From: Tolypeutes matacus
Lineage: Eukaryota; Chordata; Mammalia; Cingulata; Chlamyphoridae
Assembly (NCBI GenBank): GCA_026826555.1
Contig: JAKSZT010017954.1
Span: 642,984 to 706,983, forward strand
Reading direction: 5' to 3'
DNA length: 64,000 nt
In this document: positions 20,217-31,568 of the stretch, one piece after another
How the letters are laid out: each line of letters begins with the position of its first letter
Numbering within the stretch: the first letter of the stretch is position 1
The notes under the pieces: generated by a model
The model's database searches: none
Seen by the model: only the letters and a program-made list of their open reading frames with translations
Told to the model about the DNA's origin: nothing
Translations under genes and position numbers: made by a program

Positions 20217-22188
20217 ATCCTTCTGTCCCCCTTGATGTTTTATTGAAGGGCTGACCCCACCCAACTCCTGAACCTCTTTAATCTACTCAGGGCTCTAGGT
20301 TGGGGGCTGCCGCCTTCTCCAGTCTTTCCCTTTGGACAAAGAAGACACCACGTGTGGCCTTGGGACACTGCCCAAAGCAGGGGCTTTTCCTCCACTCACT
20401 TAGCCATTTCTAATGAAGCTTCTTACAGAAAGCCTTTGCTTGAATCCCAGTCCTAGCAGGAAATGTGTTAGTCCAGCCAACCAGGTGTGTCCCTGTAAGA
20501 GATGCAGGGAGCTTGTGAGGCTCAGAGGTCAATGGCCAGGAGACGGTGAAGGGTATTGAGAGGGAGAGTGCCTGGGTCAAAGCAGTCTTGTGTTTTACAA
20601 AGTTGGGTCTAGTGGGATGTGGAGGGAGGAAGGACAGAAGGAGAAGGTGGAGACAGACATCCCTGCCTGATGGTAGGAACTGCTAATGCCAGGCTCCTAG
20701 AACCAAGGGGTCAGCCAATGCCGGGTTGACCAGACTTTTTTCTAGAGCGGTCCGTGAGGCCTGCCTTAGCTCTCCTGGAGTCCACAAAGCTTTCAGGTCT
20801 CACCTTGTGGGTGGGGAGACCACTGTGGACACCCAGCTGCCCCCTCCTTTGAGGTGTCCAGGGTCTGATGACTAAGCCCTCCCTGTTGTCTGCCTGCGGG
20901 TCAGTCCCTGGATTTCCATCCCACCATCTCTGGGAGCCTTCCAGGTCAAGCCAGGGCAGCAAGGAAAGCTAAGTCTAGTGAAAACCAGAGTCATCAGGGG
21001 AAGACAAAGTGCCTGTACCTAGAGTGACTTTTATATCTCTCACCTGGGCAAGATTGAAAATCACGGCCAGTGACAGGCCCTCCGTCAGAGGGCTATTCTG
21101 AGCATCAGATGGGGTAATCTGTTTAATCCTGGTACAAAGCAAGCACCCAGGAGTAGTCAGCCCTTGCTGGTGGAACTTCTAAGTTGGCTGGTGTCACCCA
21201 CCCTTCCAGACCTACAAATGACAGGCTCATCCCCTTTCCAGGGGTTGGGAGAAGTCTGGCCTCCTCCAGCAGAATTCTCAGGGGCTAACCAGTCCTCGAC
21301 TCTGGGCTCTCGTTCCACTCGGTCAGCTCAGGCTGGGGATAGAGCCGCCTGTCTCCTATCCTGTTGTCCCAACTGTGGAACTCAAGCCCTTTCCTTGCTT
21401 CCCTGCAAATGAGCGGCTCACCCAGGGATTTGCATATTAGAAAGCTTTCTGAATGCTTGTGAAGACATTTGAGAAGCGGGGATTTTCTTGGCACCAAACC
21501 CCAACAATTTAAATACCGGATATTAGCTCTCCTACTTTGTATAAAGTCCTTCCATCATTTCTACCCTGTTGTCCAGCCCATCTCGATCCCCCCTCTCTCA
21601 GGGACAAAACAACCCCTCCCCTTTCCTTACGCTGAGCAATCCAGCTGTCTCTGGCATCTGTGCCAACTCCATTCTGGGTCTGTCTGTGCACTTCTTAGGA
21701 ACGGGCTCCAGCTTGGCAGTTGCCATGTGTGGGGACCCTGCACACAAGGGCCACCCTCCCCTGCAGTTTTGGTCTAGGGGGAGAGTATACAGTTGGTTTA
21801 GATCCTCCAATTTCAGCATCATCTTCTTCATTAGCCTCATGATGATCACCATCACCATCTAGGTCTCTTATTTAGAGTATCCTGTGTTAAACCTCATTTA
21901 TAATGGAAAAGTAAACAAAGTCATGAAAGAATCCAAAGTGCCTCTTTCCTCCTCACTTCAAATGACCTAAGTTCTTACCACCATGGGGATGTGAGCTCTT
22001 TGGAGTTGTTCTTCCTCTGCATGTCATTTGTGGTCCGGCTGCTTTTCCAGTAAACATTATTTCTGGGAGTCCCTCCTCATCTGCGGAGCCCATGCAGCCA
22101 CTGTTCTGCACTGTATTAATGTACCATGGTTGGCATATGGATTGTCCAATTATTGAACTTTTTGGTTACCTTGAGGTCTTTCCTGTTT
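20217..22188. other. Intergenic DNA, no gene seen
   Basis: Unique sequence with only short chance frames. No repeat, exon or RNA gene could be supported by eye. Confidence 0.45.
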
Positions 22189-22366
22189 TTTTTTTTTTTA
22201 AGATTTTATTTATTCATTTATCCCCCCCTTGCTGCTTGTGCTCACTGGGTCAGCTAACCACGCCGTGCGGGCGGGCTTGCCTTCACCAGGAGGCCCCGGG
22301 GAACGGAACCCGGGGCCTCCCATATGGTAAACGGGAGCCCTACTGATTGAGCCACAGCCGCTTCCC
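22189..22366 (-). mobile_element. DAS-type SINE with target duplication
   Basis: A reverse full-length copy: poly(T), 'aagattttatttattcatttatcccccccttgctgcttgtgctcactggg', 'gccttcaccaggaggccccggggaacggaacccggggcctcccatatgg'. Flanks 'tttcctgttttt' and 'tttcctgttttg' form the duplication. Confidence 0.9.
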
Positions 22367-23766
22367 TTTCCTGTTTTGAATGATGTGCTGTGTGGTCAAT
22401 TTCTTGACCGTTTCCCCCTCTTAGACTGATTTCCTTACACTATGCACCCACCAAAAGGGGCGATGGGTTTTATGGTTCTTGTGACATATTGCCAAGTTAT
22501 TTTCTGAAGTTCAGGCCTTGCTCCCTGGACTCCAGCTCAGCTTCTTTAAAGGATTAACTCTCTCCCCTCCGTCAATGAACACGAGCCAGGGATAGGCTTC
22601 TCCAGGAACTGAGTCCCATGGTTGAGTCTCTGCCTTCTGGGTAGCTGATAAATGCCCTCTGCTCCCCACTCTTACCAAATCTTTTTTTTTTTTTTTTTTC
22701 CCTTCCAGTTATCTTTCTTGAATGTTTTGATTTTTAATCAGATATATACTCAAATAGTTCTGCAAATTGATTAGAAAAACCAGCATTTCCCTATCCCTTC
22801 CATTCCCAGTTCTCCCTTTTCCAAACAAGCTTTTATTCCCACATTTTTTCCCTCCAGCTTTATTGAGGTATAAATTACATAAATGCAATATTAATAATAT
22901 ACATAAAATAAATTCATCCATTTTTGGTCTGGAGTTTGATGAAATTTAGTGAATGTGTACAGTCGTGTAATCACCCAATCCAGACATAGGACAGTTCTGT
23001 CACCTCCTCCCCCCACAAAAAGTGTCCTCCTGTCCCTTTGTAGACAGTTCCTGCCCTTGGTCTTGATATATATAGAATCCATATATGTATAGAATCATAT
23101 ATATGGACTCATACTACATGCAAACTTTTGTGTGTTGCTGGGATTTGTAGCATTTGCCAGTTTTCATGGTGTGAATACTCCCGCCATGGCTGACTTAAGG
23201 TATCAATGTGACATCACCTCAGTGCAGAGTTGGGAAGAGATGTGCACAGTCAGTTCTTGTGAGCAGTGTGAGCTGGCTCCAGCACACATACCACTGGCTG
23301 CCCAATATGCTACAGTTTGCTTATCCATTCTTTCTTGATGGACATTCCCCAGTTTTTGACTGTTAGGAGCAAGCTGCAGTTCATGGACATGCATTCTGAT
23401 GCATGAGCTCCCCAAGGGTTTATACAAGAATGGAGTTACTGGGTCATAGAGAATGGCAGAAACTAACTAGATGCCCCCTAATTATTTTTCCTTTTCTTTT
23501 GGGCACACAGGTAAACAAGACTTTCCAACCACCTCATTTGGGTGAGGCCATGTGACTGAGTAGTCAATGGAAGATGAGTGGAAATGATGTGCATTGCTTC
23601 CAAGCCTGGCCCATGAAAACTTTGTGTGTTCCTCTGTCCCTTCCCCATATATTCGTCCCTTGGAAACCAGGTGTTGAAGATGGGGGAGCCACAGGAAGGA
23701 AGGAACTGGAATCATTGGTCACTGCTCAAAGCAATGCCTGTTTCTGCCTTTTTTTTTTTAAGGAGG

Positions 23767-24300
23767 TTATATTAGTCAGCCAAAGGGGTGCTGATGCAAA
23801 GTACCAGAACTCTGTTGGCTTTTATAAAAGGTATTTATTTGGGGTAGAAGCTTACAGTCACAAGGCCATGAAACATAAGTTACTTCCCTCACCACAGTCT
23901 GTTGCCACGTGTTGGAGCAAGATGGCTGCCGGTCTCTGTGAGGGTTCAGCCTTCCTCTTTCCTCTTAAGGCTCCATGGTCCCAGCTCCTTCCATTCTCAG
24001 CTGTAGGTTAGCATCAGGCTTGTCTCTCTCCCTGGGGCTTGTTTCTTTCCAGCCCTTCAGGGCTCTGGTCTCTTCAGGCGAACGACTTGGCTCTCTCCCC
24101 ACCTGGGCTACAGCATCAAAACTACTCTCTCCTCTGCTGTGTCATTTTCTCCTACTGACGTGGTGGAATCAAAGCCTTAATCATAATTTAATGAAGTAAA
24201 AGTGAAACCTCTGAATTTAATACAATCTAATACACCCAGAGGAATAGAACAGTTTACAAACACAATCCAATATCTATTTTTGAAATTCATAAACAATACC
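23767..24300 (-). mobile_element. MaLR/ERVL-like LTR
   Basis: A copy of the LTR at 2056-2649: 'attagtcagccaaaggggtgctgatgcaaagtaccag...', 'ggtatttatttggggtag', 'ttggagcaagatggctgcc'. Its U3 end is cut by the SINE at 24301. Confidence 0.75.
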
Positions 24301-24376
24301 ACTCTGCCAGAGAGGTGCTGGGAATTGTACCTGAGAAGCAAATGCTCAACCACTTGAGCTACATCTGCTCCCCTGT
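24301..24376 (-). mobile_element. Short DAS-type SINE
   Basis: A diverged reverse head, 'cagagaggtgctgggaattgtacctgagaagcaaatgctcaaccacttgagctacatctgctcccc', adjoining the LTR end. Confidence 0.65.
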
Positions 24377-25059
24377 TTTTGCTTTTCCAGAGGGAGAAAC
24401 ATATTTCTAAATGTATATAGACTTGGGATTCTGAGGTTTTTGGGTTTCTTTGTTTCAGCTTCTTGGTTGCCTTAAGTAATATGTAGAACATGTATATCCT
24501 CAACTGTATTAAATGATGCCAGACTGTTTTCCAAAGTGATTGCACCAATTTACAGACCTACCAAAAGTGCATGAGAGTTACTGTTGCTTCATAGCCATAT
24601 CAACCGGTAGTATTGCCAGGCTTTAAACATTGTACCAATCTGGTGGATGGTAAATTAGTTTCTCACTGTAATTTTAATTTTCATTTCTCTGATTACTAAG
24701 GAGTTGAGCAGGTGTTCTTGTGCTTCGTGTCTCCTTGGATTTTCCTTTTTGGGAAGGGCCTATAAAGTCTTTTTGCCCATTTTTCTATTGGGTTATCCTT
24801 TTCTTTTTTATTTGTAGATGTTCTATGTACCGTGCTGACGAATCCTTTTTGGCTATATGTTGAAAAGATTTTCTCTTACCCTGTGACTTTGTTGTTGAGT
24901 GGAAGTTCTTAATTTAATTGTGGTCAAATTTACCCATCTTTATCTTTCTGATTCATGCCTTTTATGTTTCATGTAAGAAATTCTTTCTTACCCTGAGATC
25001 ATGAAGATATTCATCTATATTTCTTCTGAAATCTTTATGGTTTTGTCTTAACACCGTTC

Positions 25060-25440
25060 CTCCACTTACCATGAATATGCTGGTGTCATCACCAAGTTCA
25101 GGAGAACATTTACACCATGAGACTACACTTGTTTTCACAAGCACTACTACCAAGATGCTCCCCACAAGAGTATCATCAGTACTTAAATCATCTCTTCCCC
25201 TACAACCTCTTGCTACTAATTAGACAACATCAACAACTGAAATAAACTCTTCTCCTATCACCCCCAGTGCAGTTAAAAGTCCTTCTCCAACTACATCTCT
25301 TCCCACCACCAGCACTTCATTGACAGCATCCCCAATGCTCATTAGTTTCTGAAGCACAGTTATAGCTGCAGAAGCAAAACAGCTCTGTCACCATCTCTAC
25401 CAACTTCCCCAGTGGGAATAGCACATATTACTATTCATGG
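25060..25440 (+). pseudogene. Decayed mucin PTS-exon fragment
   Basis: In one plus-strand frame (from about 25.11 kb) the tract reads threonine/serine/proline-rich for about 84 codons with a single internal stop. It includes the stretches LVFTSTTTKMLPTRVSS and SPSPTTSLPTTSTSLTAS. The composition and the lack of cysteine match the mucin-domain exons of MUC3A and MUC12 downstream, on the same strand. L1 sequence borders it on the left and LTR-like sequence on the right. I read it as part of a dead membrane-mucin gene. Chance low complexity is the alternative. Confidence 0.5.
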
Positions 25441-25476
25441 CATGTCTAGAAAAACCCTTACAGAGGCAAGTTATTG

Positions 25477-26150
25477 TATCAATCAGGGTTCAATCAGAGA
25501 AACTGACCTCTAGGAATGATATAGACTGTGGGATTTATTGTAGGGATTTGACCTTACACAATTATCTTAGCTGGTGAAACAGTTTCTGTACAGCTCTTGC
25601 ATCTGTGTCTGTGTCTGAAGGTATAAGGACAGACAATTGGAAAGGATGAACATGAAGTGGGGAGAGCAAAGACAAATTGGAACCCACAAAGATGAGCTTG
25701 GACCCACATCGATCTCTCACAGTCTCTTAGTCTCCAACTTTGATGATATGAGTGATCTGTGGGAGAAGTAGGGCATGGGATTAAACGGGAGTCAGAGAAG
25801 CTGAAGGATGAGATCAGGTGGAAGCTTCAGAAGCTCCAGGCCCAGCCACTGTCCCACACCAACAAGGTGAGCCAACAGATCAGTGTCAAGGTGCATGAGC
25901 TGCAATGATGTCCTGTGCCCTGTACTCACCTTCCAAGTATAAAAAGAATATGGCCGCTCCTTCACTTCCATCTTCTGAATCCAGGGCAAGGTCATGTGGC
26001 CCATGCAAACCCAGAATTATGCAGGGGAGAGAATTTTGGAAACAGTTCCAGCTTAGCTAAGTATCAGTACAAATCTACTACAGTCCACCCCTTACCAACT
26101 TGGCATCCGTTTACACCTCTTTTAACTACACATAAATTAGCCTCCAAATA
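25477..26150 (-). mobile_element. ERVL-type LTR-like sequence
   Basis: It opens with 'tatcaatcagggttcaatcagagaaactgacc...gatttattgtagggatttgacc', the reverse of a common ERVL LTR end. The remainder (to about 26.15 kb) is less clear. Confidence 0.4.
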
Positions 26151-26279
26151 ATCATACTTCTGCCCATCATGATTTAATTATCCCATATGCAACTGAAAAC
26201 ACTGTAACTATCTCCCCAAAAGAGAATACTAAGCCTCCTACTCATCTGGGTTTTTTTCTTTAGGCTGTTATAATGAATT

Positions 26280-26446
26280 ACACTGATTGAGTTTCAAATT
26301 TTGAAACTGGGATAAACTCCACTTGGCCATGATATATTATTGTTTTTATATATTGCTGAATTTGATTTGCCAATATTTTCTTAAGGGTTTTACATCTATA
26401 TTCATGAGGGATATTTGTAGTTTTCTTGTACTGTTTTATTTATTTT
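26280..26446 (-). mobile_element. L1 ORF2 antisense scrap
   Basis: The sequence 'attgctgaatttgatttgccaatattttcttaagggttttacatctatattcatgagggatatttgtagttttc' matches the antisense of the L1 reverse-transcriptase region. Confidence 0.65.
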
Positions 26447-26797
26447 TATTTTTTTTTAAGATTTATTTTTATTGAATTATTTCCCCTCCCCCTTCCCCTC
26501 CCCCCATTGTTTTACACTTGCTGTGTCTGTTTGTTGTGTGCTCATCTTCTTTTTAGGAAGCACTGGAGGTGAACCCGGGACCTCCCATGTGGGAGCTGAG
26601 GTGGCTCAAGGGATTGAGCACCTCTCTCCCACATGGGAGGTCCCGGGTTTGGTTCCTCGTGCCTTCTAAAAAGAAGACTAACACACAGAGAGCACACAGC
26701 GAATGGACAGAGAGAGCAGACAGCAAGTGCAAACAGTGGGGGTGGGGGTGGGGGTGGCAGGGATAAATTAAAAAAAAAAATCTTAAAAAAATAAAGA
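26447..26797. repeat. Head-to-head inverted pair of DAS-type SINEs
   Basis: A reverse SINE (26447 to about 26600) runs into a forward SINE (about 26596-26797). The two are fused at their tRNA-like heads through 'ctcccatgtgggagctgaggtggctcaagg'. The arms contain 'gtgtctgtttgttgtgtgctcatcttctttttaggaagcac' and the matching 'gtgccttctaaaaagaagactaacacacagagagcacac', so a long imperfect hairpin can form. A (gggggt)n tract precedes the tail. Confidence 0.75.
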
Positions 26798-26847
26798 AAT
26801 GTCTGTGGCATTGTTAGCAGAGATTCTCATGTACAGAATAGTTAATG

Positions 26848-26848
<1 letters not shown>

Positions 26849-26879
<31 letters not shown>

Positions 26880-26961
26880 ACCGGGAGGTACCGGGGATCG
26901 AACCCCAGTCTCTCCATATGGTAGACGGACGCCGAACCTCTTGAGCCACATCCGTTTCCCA
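26849..26961 (-). mobile_element. Young DAS-type SINE with target duplication
   Basis: Poly(T) then 'accgggaggtaccggggatcgaaccccagtctctccatatggtagacggacgcc'. Flanks 'atgatttactttt' and 'atgacttactttt' form the duplication. Confidence 0.9.
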
Positions 26962-29023
26962 TGACTTACTTTTAATAATCCAATAAAAAATTCCCTGTAG
27001 CTTAATAAAGTCTAAAAACAGTACCGGACCCGGTAATATTTAATAAAACATGACATTCATCCATATCATAAAAGTAAAAATATGGTAAAAGCAATATCCA
27101 GGAATGAAAAACGTTACACAAATGCTACCTGTAAAGTTATTTAGTTAGCCACTACTTTGGTACCACAAACCAAGTTCTCCAGATATCTTTGTGTATAGTA
27201 TATATTTACCTTCAATTTTACTTTGGAATAAAATACATTTTGACAAACTCACTGAGGCCAGTTATGCAGATACCTCAGATTGTAATTATAGTTTTATTAA
27301 AATAAAAGTCCCAAGCACACTTTTTCAGATCACCAACACGGAAAAACCAATTTTACTTTCTAAAACATTCCTCAGATTTGGGGACAAAAGCATTACTAAT
27401 GTTGTTTGAGTTGGAGAATTGTCTAGATATCCTGCCTTAAAAAAAAAAACATCTCACCCTGAAAGGAGGTCCTCCAAAGTCAAAGGTGAATTGTGCATTA
27501 ATTTCTTAAGCAAACAAGAAACAAGCAAAATACCCCAATAGAAAATCTGTCCTTATAAAAAAACTTTTTCGGAAGCAATTTTTCCAACCAGAAAACCAAC
27601 CAACCAAAACCAACAAACCAAAAAAAAACAAGAGTTCGGAAGCAGAGAGATTATAACCAACAGAAAGTAAAACCGAGGTGGCATCTTGTGTTTTGCTCCT
27701 CAGCAAATGGTTTCTCAGGTCCGTTAGGTGGGTTCACAGCTGCAGGCATGTTTCAGGGGAATGTTTACCAGTCAGCATCCTGTTCACGCTCTAGGAGCAG
27801 CCCCACGGCCCTCCCACGGTGTCTATCTGAGAGCAGTAGTGCCTTGCAGTTGACTGGGGTAGGCTAGTGCTAACAAGGCTTCCAGATTCACCAGACTCCA
27901 GGTGAGAAAGAAGAAACAAGTCAGGGAAGGGTAAGACCCATCTTCTGTGATTTGATATTATTTTGCTGAACCTCCAGAAAAATCCTCGAGCTGGCCTGGG
28001 CTTCCTTTCACTCAGCCCTCCAAAACGATGAGAAATGTTTGCACATGCTCTCCTTGACTTTTTTGTTGTCGTGGTGGTGGTGGTTGTTAATCCCATAAAT
28101 CCATAAATGGTGGCATTCATGTCTCTGAGTTTATGAGGATCCCTACTAAAAGGCTAAATCCCAAACTCACATTTATTAGGGTATTATTCATTAAATCAGT
28201 AATAACAGCATATTAAGTCACATTGCAAACAGAAACTGGCACGCTCTCTCGCACTCCTTCCTCCCACTTTCTTTTCTCGATGTTTGCATCAGATCATAAA
28301 GCATATGATTCATAGAAACCTACATAAAATTACTGGTGATAAGAGGAAAATGATAATAAGAAAGATAAAAACAGAACTGACTGCCACTTGAAATGCCACT
28401 TAGTGATCTTAGGTTCCTGAAAATTTCAGTACAAGTGTGAGCTAATTGCTTGATTTTATCCTAGGAATCACTATGTGTATATAAAAGAACCAAGCAAGGA
28501 AGAAGGGGGTGTGGTGGGGGCGGGAAGAGAGGGAGGGAGGACAGGGAGTTTGAAGAAAAAAAAATTCACATGGAAACCGAAGTAAAAAAATATATTGAAA
28601 ATCACTTTACCCCTAGCATTCCTGTATCATAAATATAGTGCAGGACTTGTAAATAACCAGCGAAACCATACTCAGTCAATTCTGGGAGTACCTTTGGAGA
28701 CATTTAATATATAGAGACTATGGGAATAGGGTTGAACAACTTGAGCTTTTTAAAATATCACTTTGTAAAAGCTCTTTGTATTTTGAATCCTTTTATCTGT
28801 CCTTCACATAGCAAGTAATTCCCCCCCTCCCCCAAGATATTCTTTGTCTACTTTCTGTTGTTTTGGTATCTTTTCCCTGCAAAAATATTAATATTCTTAG
28901 GTAGAAGAATATGTCTCACCTTATTTTTATAGTTTTTGGGTTTCTTGACTTGATTACAATAGTCTCCTCAGCTACCAAGTTATATAGATAGCCTGAGTTT
29001 TCCTCTAGGATATTGAGTTTTTT
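26962..29023. other. AT-rich unassigned DNA
   Basis: Over 2 kb without a repeat I can name. The first 450 bp is AT-rich with several aataaa/ataaaa motifs and looks like 3' UTR-type sequence. A short (gtg)n tract lies near 28.07 kb and a purine-rich tract near 28.5 kb. No reading frame or splice pattern supports a gene. Confidence 0.4.
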
Positions 29024-29049
29024 TCCTTATGGTTTTTTTTTTTTTTTTT

Positions 29050-29446
29050 GTCTTTATAAAGGGTATTTATTTGGGGTAGAAGTCCACAGATAACAGGCCA
29101 TAAAGCGTTAAGTTTCTTCTCTCACCACAGTCCATTGCCACGTGTTAGAGCAAGACAGTTGCTGGTGTTTGCCAGGGTTCAGGCTTCTGGGGTTCTTCTC
29201 TTCCCGGGGCTGCATTTCTCTCCNNNNNNNNNNCTGGGGCCTTCTTTCCAACATCAAAACTGCTTCTCAAAAGACTGCTTCAACTGTCCTTTGCCTTGCC
29301 TTTTATATTCGATTCCCCACCCACCAAGGGGTGGGGCTCAACACCCTAATCCCAACCTAATCATGCCCAGAATAACAGATCAGTTTACAAGCATGATCCA
29401 ATTATATTTTTGGAATTCATAATTACATCAAATTCCCCAACAGCCA
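29050..29446 (-). repeat. Left LTR portion (U3-R) of the ERVL/MaLR element
   Basis: It matches the right LTR portion closely from 'tctttataaagggtatttattt' through 'ggcttctggggttc'. It carries 170 extra bases of U3 at its inner end and holds a 10-N assembly gap. The poly(A)-signal reading is on the minus strand. Confidence 0.7.
29224..29233. other. Assembly gap (10 N)
   Basis: By alignment to the sister LTR copy, the flanks correspond to 31458 and 31528, so roughly 69 bp is probably missing. Confidence 0.8.
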
Positions 29447-29681
29447 CATTCCACCCTCTGAATTCCAAAAATATATTATAATATTTTAAAAAAACTTAAA
29501 TCAGTAACAATCCAAATACAAAATCATATCAAAATCATTTTAAAGATATACAATTTGTCTTCAGGCAAAATTCCATCTGCTGTAGACCTCTGAAATTTAC
29601 AAAACCATTGAACTGCTTCCAATAAACAAATGGAGAGACAAAGGATAAACATTTTCAATATCAAAAGAAGAAATTGGGATG

Positions 29682-30650
29682 TTAAACATGAGTTATGGAT
29701 CCTCTACAGTTCAGTGGACCTGCAGGGCATCCTCCATTCGATTTCAAAGTCTGAGAGTCATTCTTAAGATGACGGTTTCTTCTCCTTGGGGACACAAGGG
29801 AAACTACCCTTTCCACAGGCTTGCCCAATGGCCATTTTCTTCGTTCCAACCACATCAAGCATCTGGGTGTCGACCAAGCTCCAGACCTCACCACCCAAGA
29901 ATGTTGGGGTGATTGCCACACCTTACCCAATCCTTGGGTTAGAGTCTTAGCCCCCCTAGTACAGTGAGGTGAAGACAACACTCCCCCTAACCTTTGGCAT
30001 ACAGTCTCAACCCTCTCAGAGCTACGAGTTGACCACCTGGCCTTCCCTAACCTTTGGCATGCAGGCTCAACCCTCTCAGAGCAATGAGTTGACCACCTGG
30101 CCTTCTCTAATCCATGGGGGACAGGTACACCCCTCTCAGACCTATGGGGTGTTGACCTTAACTGCCCCAAACTTTGAGGAATGTGCTCCACCTTCTCTGC
30201 ACCCTGGGATGGCAAAACTCTCCCAGAACATCGGGTGGGGACATCCACCCTCTTCAACTGCTGGGGAAAACTCACCCTCTCTGCACCATGGGGCATCAAA
30301 ACTTTCTCAGAACATCGGGTAGGAACATCCACCCTCCTCAACTGCTGGGGAAAACTCACCCTCTCTGCACCATGGGGCATCAAAACTTTCTCAGAACATT
30401 GGGTAAGAACATCCACCCTCTTCAACTGCAGGGGCAAACTCACCCTCTCTGTACACATGGGTGGGGATCCTCTCTTGGCCCAAGGAGATGTCTTAAGTCC
30501 AGATCTCTGCTTCCACAGATTTCTTCTTAAAGCTGATTCTCCTTCAATCTCTCCTTTCCTTGTCCTCTTTTGTCCAAGCTGACAGTGGTTTTGTTCATAC
30601 AGCTGTCTCAAAAACTTTGTTGGTTTAGCATGCAGGAAACAGGGGTCCAT
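29682..30650 (-). pseudogene. Repeat-bearing open frame in the ERVL/MaLR body
   Basis: A 322-codon open frame on the minus strand, of unknown function. It contains a 28-residue unit in about three tandem copies (KVLMPHGAERVSFPQQL + RRVDVPTRCSE) and a 20-residue unit in two to three copies (KARWSTHCSERVEPACQRLG). All copies keep frame, so the DNA minisatellites are 84 and 60 bp. It is basic and lacks retroviral catalytic motifs. It lies in the same frame as the shorter upstream gag-like piece but is separated from it by stops. Confidence 0.5.
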
Positions 30651-30800
30651 CAGACAGTAAGATTTTTCATAAGTCTTTTCTAGATAACTGCATCTTCAAT
30701 TCTGATTTACAAGTTCCAGATTTAGCTATGTCTTCAAATGGGGCATTTTTATCTGGGAATTGATTTCCAGAAACTTGAAAGTTCTGGAATCAGCTTCTGT

Positions 30801-31085
30801 TTACTTTGTGCCCAAAAGTTCAATCCTTAGTGTATTTTGCTCATCTAGTATTTTGCTATAAGCTGCAAGGAGAAGCCAAGCCACATTCTCTGGGTTTACT
30901 TTGGAAAGTACTTCAGCTAAATGCTCTGGTTCGCCATTTTCAAATTCTATCTTCCATATAACACCAGGAGTTAATTTTGCTAAGTTCTCTGCAACTTTAA
31001 AACATGGATCACCTTTCCTCCAGTTTCCAATAACAGTTTCATCATTTATTTCTAAGGCATCATAGAAAGTCTCTTTAGTGTCCAT
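30801..31085 (-). pseudogene. Gag-like fragment of the ERVL/MaLR element
   Basis: A 94-codon frame on the minus strand, just inside the primer site. It contains GNWRKGDPCFKVAENLAKL, which resembles the N-terminal Gag region of ERVL-type elements, and a NPENVAWLLLAAYSKIL helix. A stop ends it and no enzyme domains follow, as is usual for non-autonomous MaLRs. Confidence 0.5.
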
Positions 31086-31211
31086 ATTACTATCAACAGT
31101 CTCTTAATGTGATCTAGGCCTTTTCCATCAAGCATTTCACAATTCCTCCAAAAAATACCCCTTACCCATTTATAAAACCATTCCAACATTTTGGTATTTA
31201 CAAAAGCACTT

Positions 31212-31229
31212 CTGCACTCCTTGGTACCA
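31212..31229 (-). other. Primer binding site, tRNA-Leu type
   Basis: On the minus strand directly inside U5, the sequence TGGTACCAAGGAGTGCAG is complementary to the 3' end of leucine tRNAs with one or two differences. This is the defining primer of ERVL elements. Confidence 0.6.
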
Positions 31230-31234
31230 AATTC

Positions 31235-31568
31235 TGTATTAGTCAGCCAAAGGGGTGCCAATGTGAAACACCAAAAATGGGTTGGTCTCTATAAAGGGTA
31301 TTTATTTTGGGCAGAAGTCCACAGATACCAGGCCATAAAGTGTTAAGTTTCTTCTCTCACCACAGTCCATTGCCACGTGTTAGAGCAAGACAGCTGCCAG
31401 CGTTTGCCAGGGTTCAGGCTTCTGGGGTTCCTTTCTTCCCGGGGCTGCATTTCTCTCTGGGCTTAGCTCCTGTTTCCTCCAGAAGGTCAGCTGTAGACGA
31501 TCAGGCAAACGGCTTGCTTCTCTTCTCCTGGGGCCTTCTTTCCAACATCAAAACTGCTCAAAAGACTC
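31235..31568 (-). repeat. Right LTR portion (R-U5) of the ERVL/MaLR element
   Basis: It runs from 'tgtattagtcagccaaaggggtgcc' to 'aaaactgctcaaaagactc'. It is colinear with the left portion but stops short of U3, consistent with an RNA start point there. Confidence 0.65.

Larger units (their letters stand above)
22830..25050 (-). mobile_element. Old L1 tract (antisense), interrupted
   Basis: Antisense L1 3' UTR starts near 22850 ('ctttattgaggtataaattacataaatgc'). Antisense ORF2-end sequence follows at 23.32-23.46 kb ('gatggacattccccagtttttgactgttagg') and 24.48-25.05 kb ('agactgttttccaaagtgattgcacc...'). It is interrupted by an unassigned block (23.48-23.76 kb), an LTR and a short SINE. Confidence 0.65.

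Noticed and set aside
30000..30470. Regular direct repeats that might suggest a CRISPR-like array
   Set aside because: Eukaryotic context, and units of 60 and 84 bp are tandem coding minisatellites without unique spacers.
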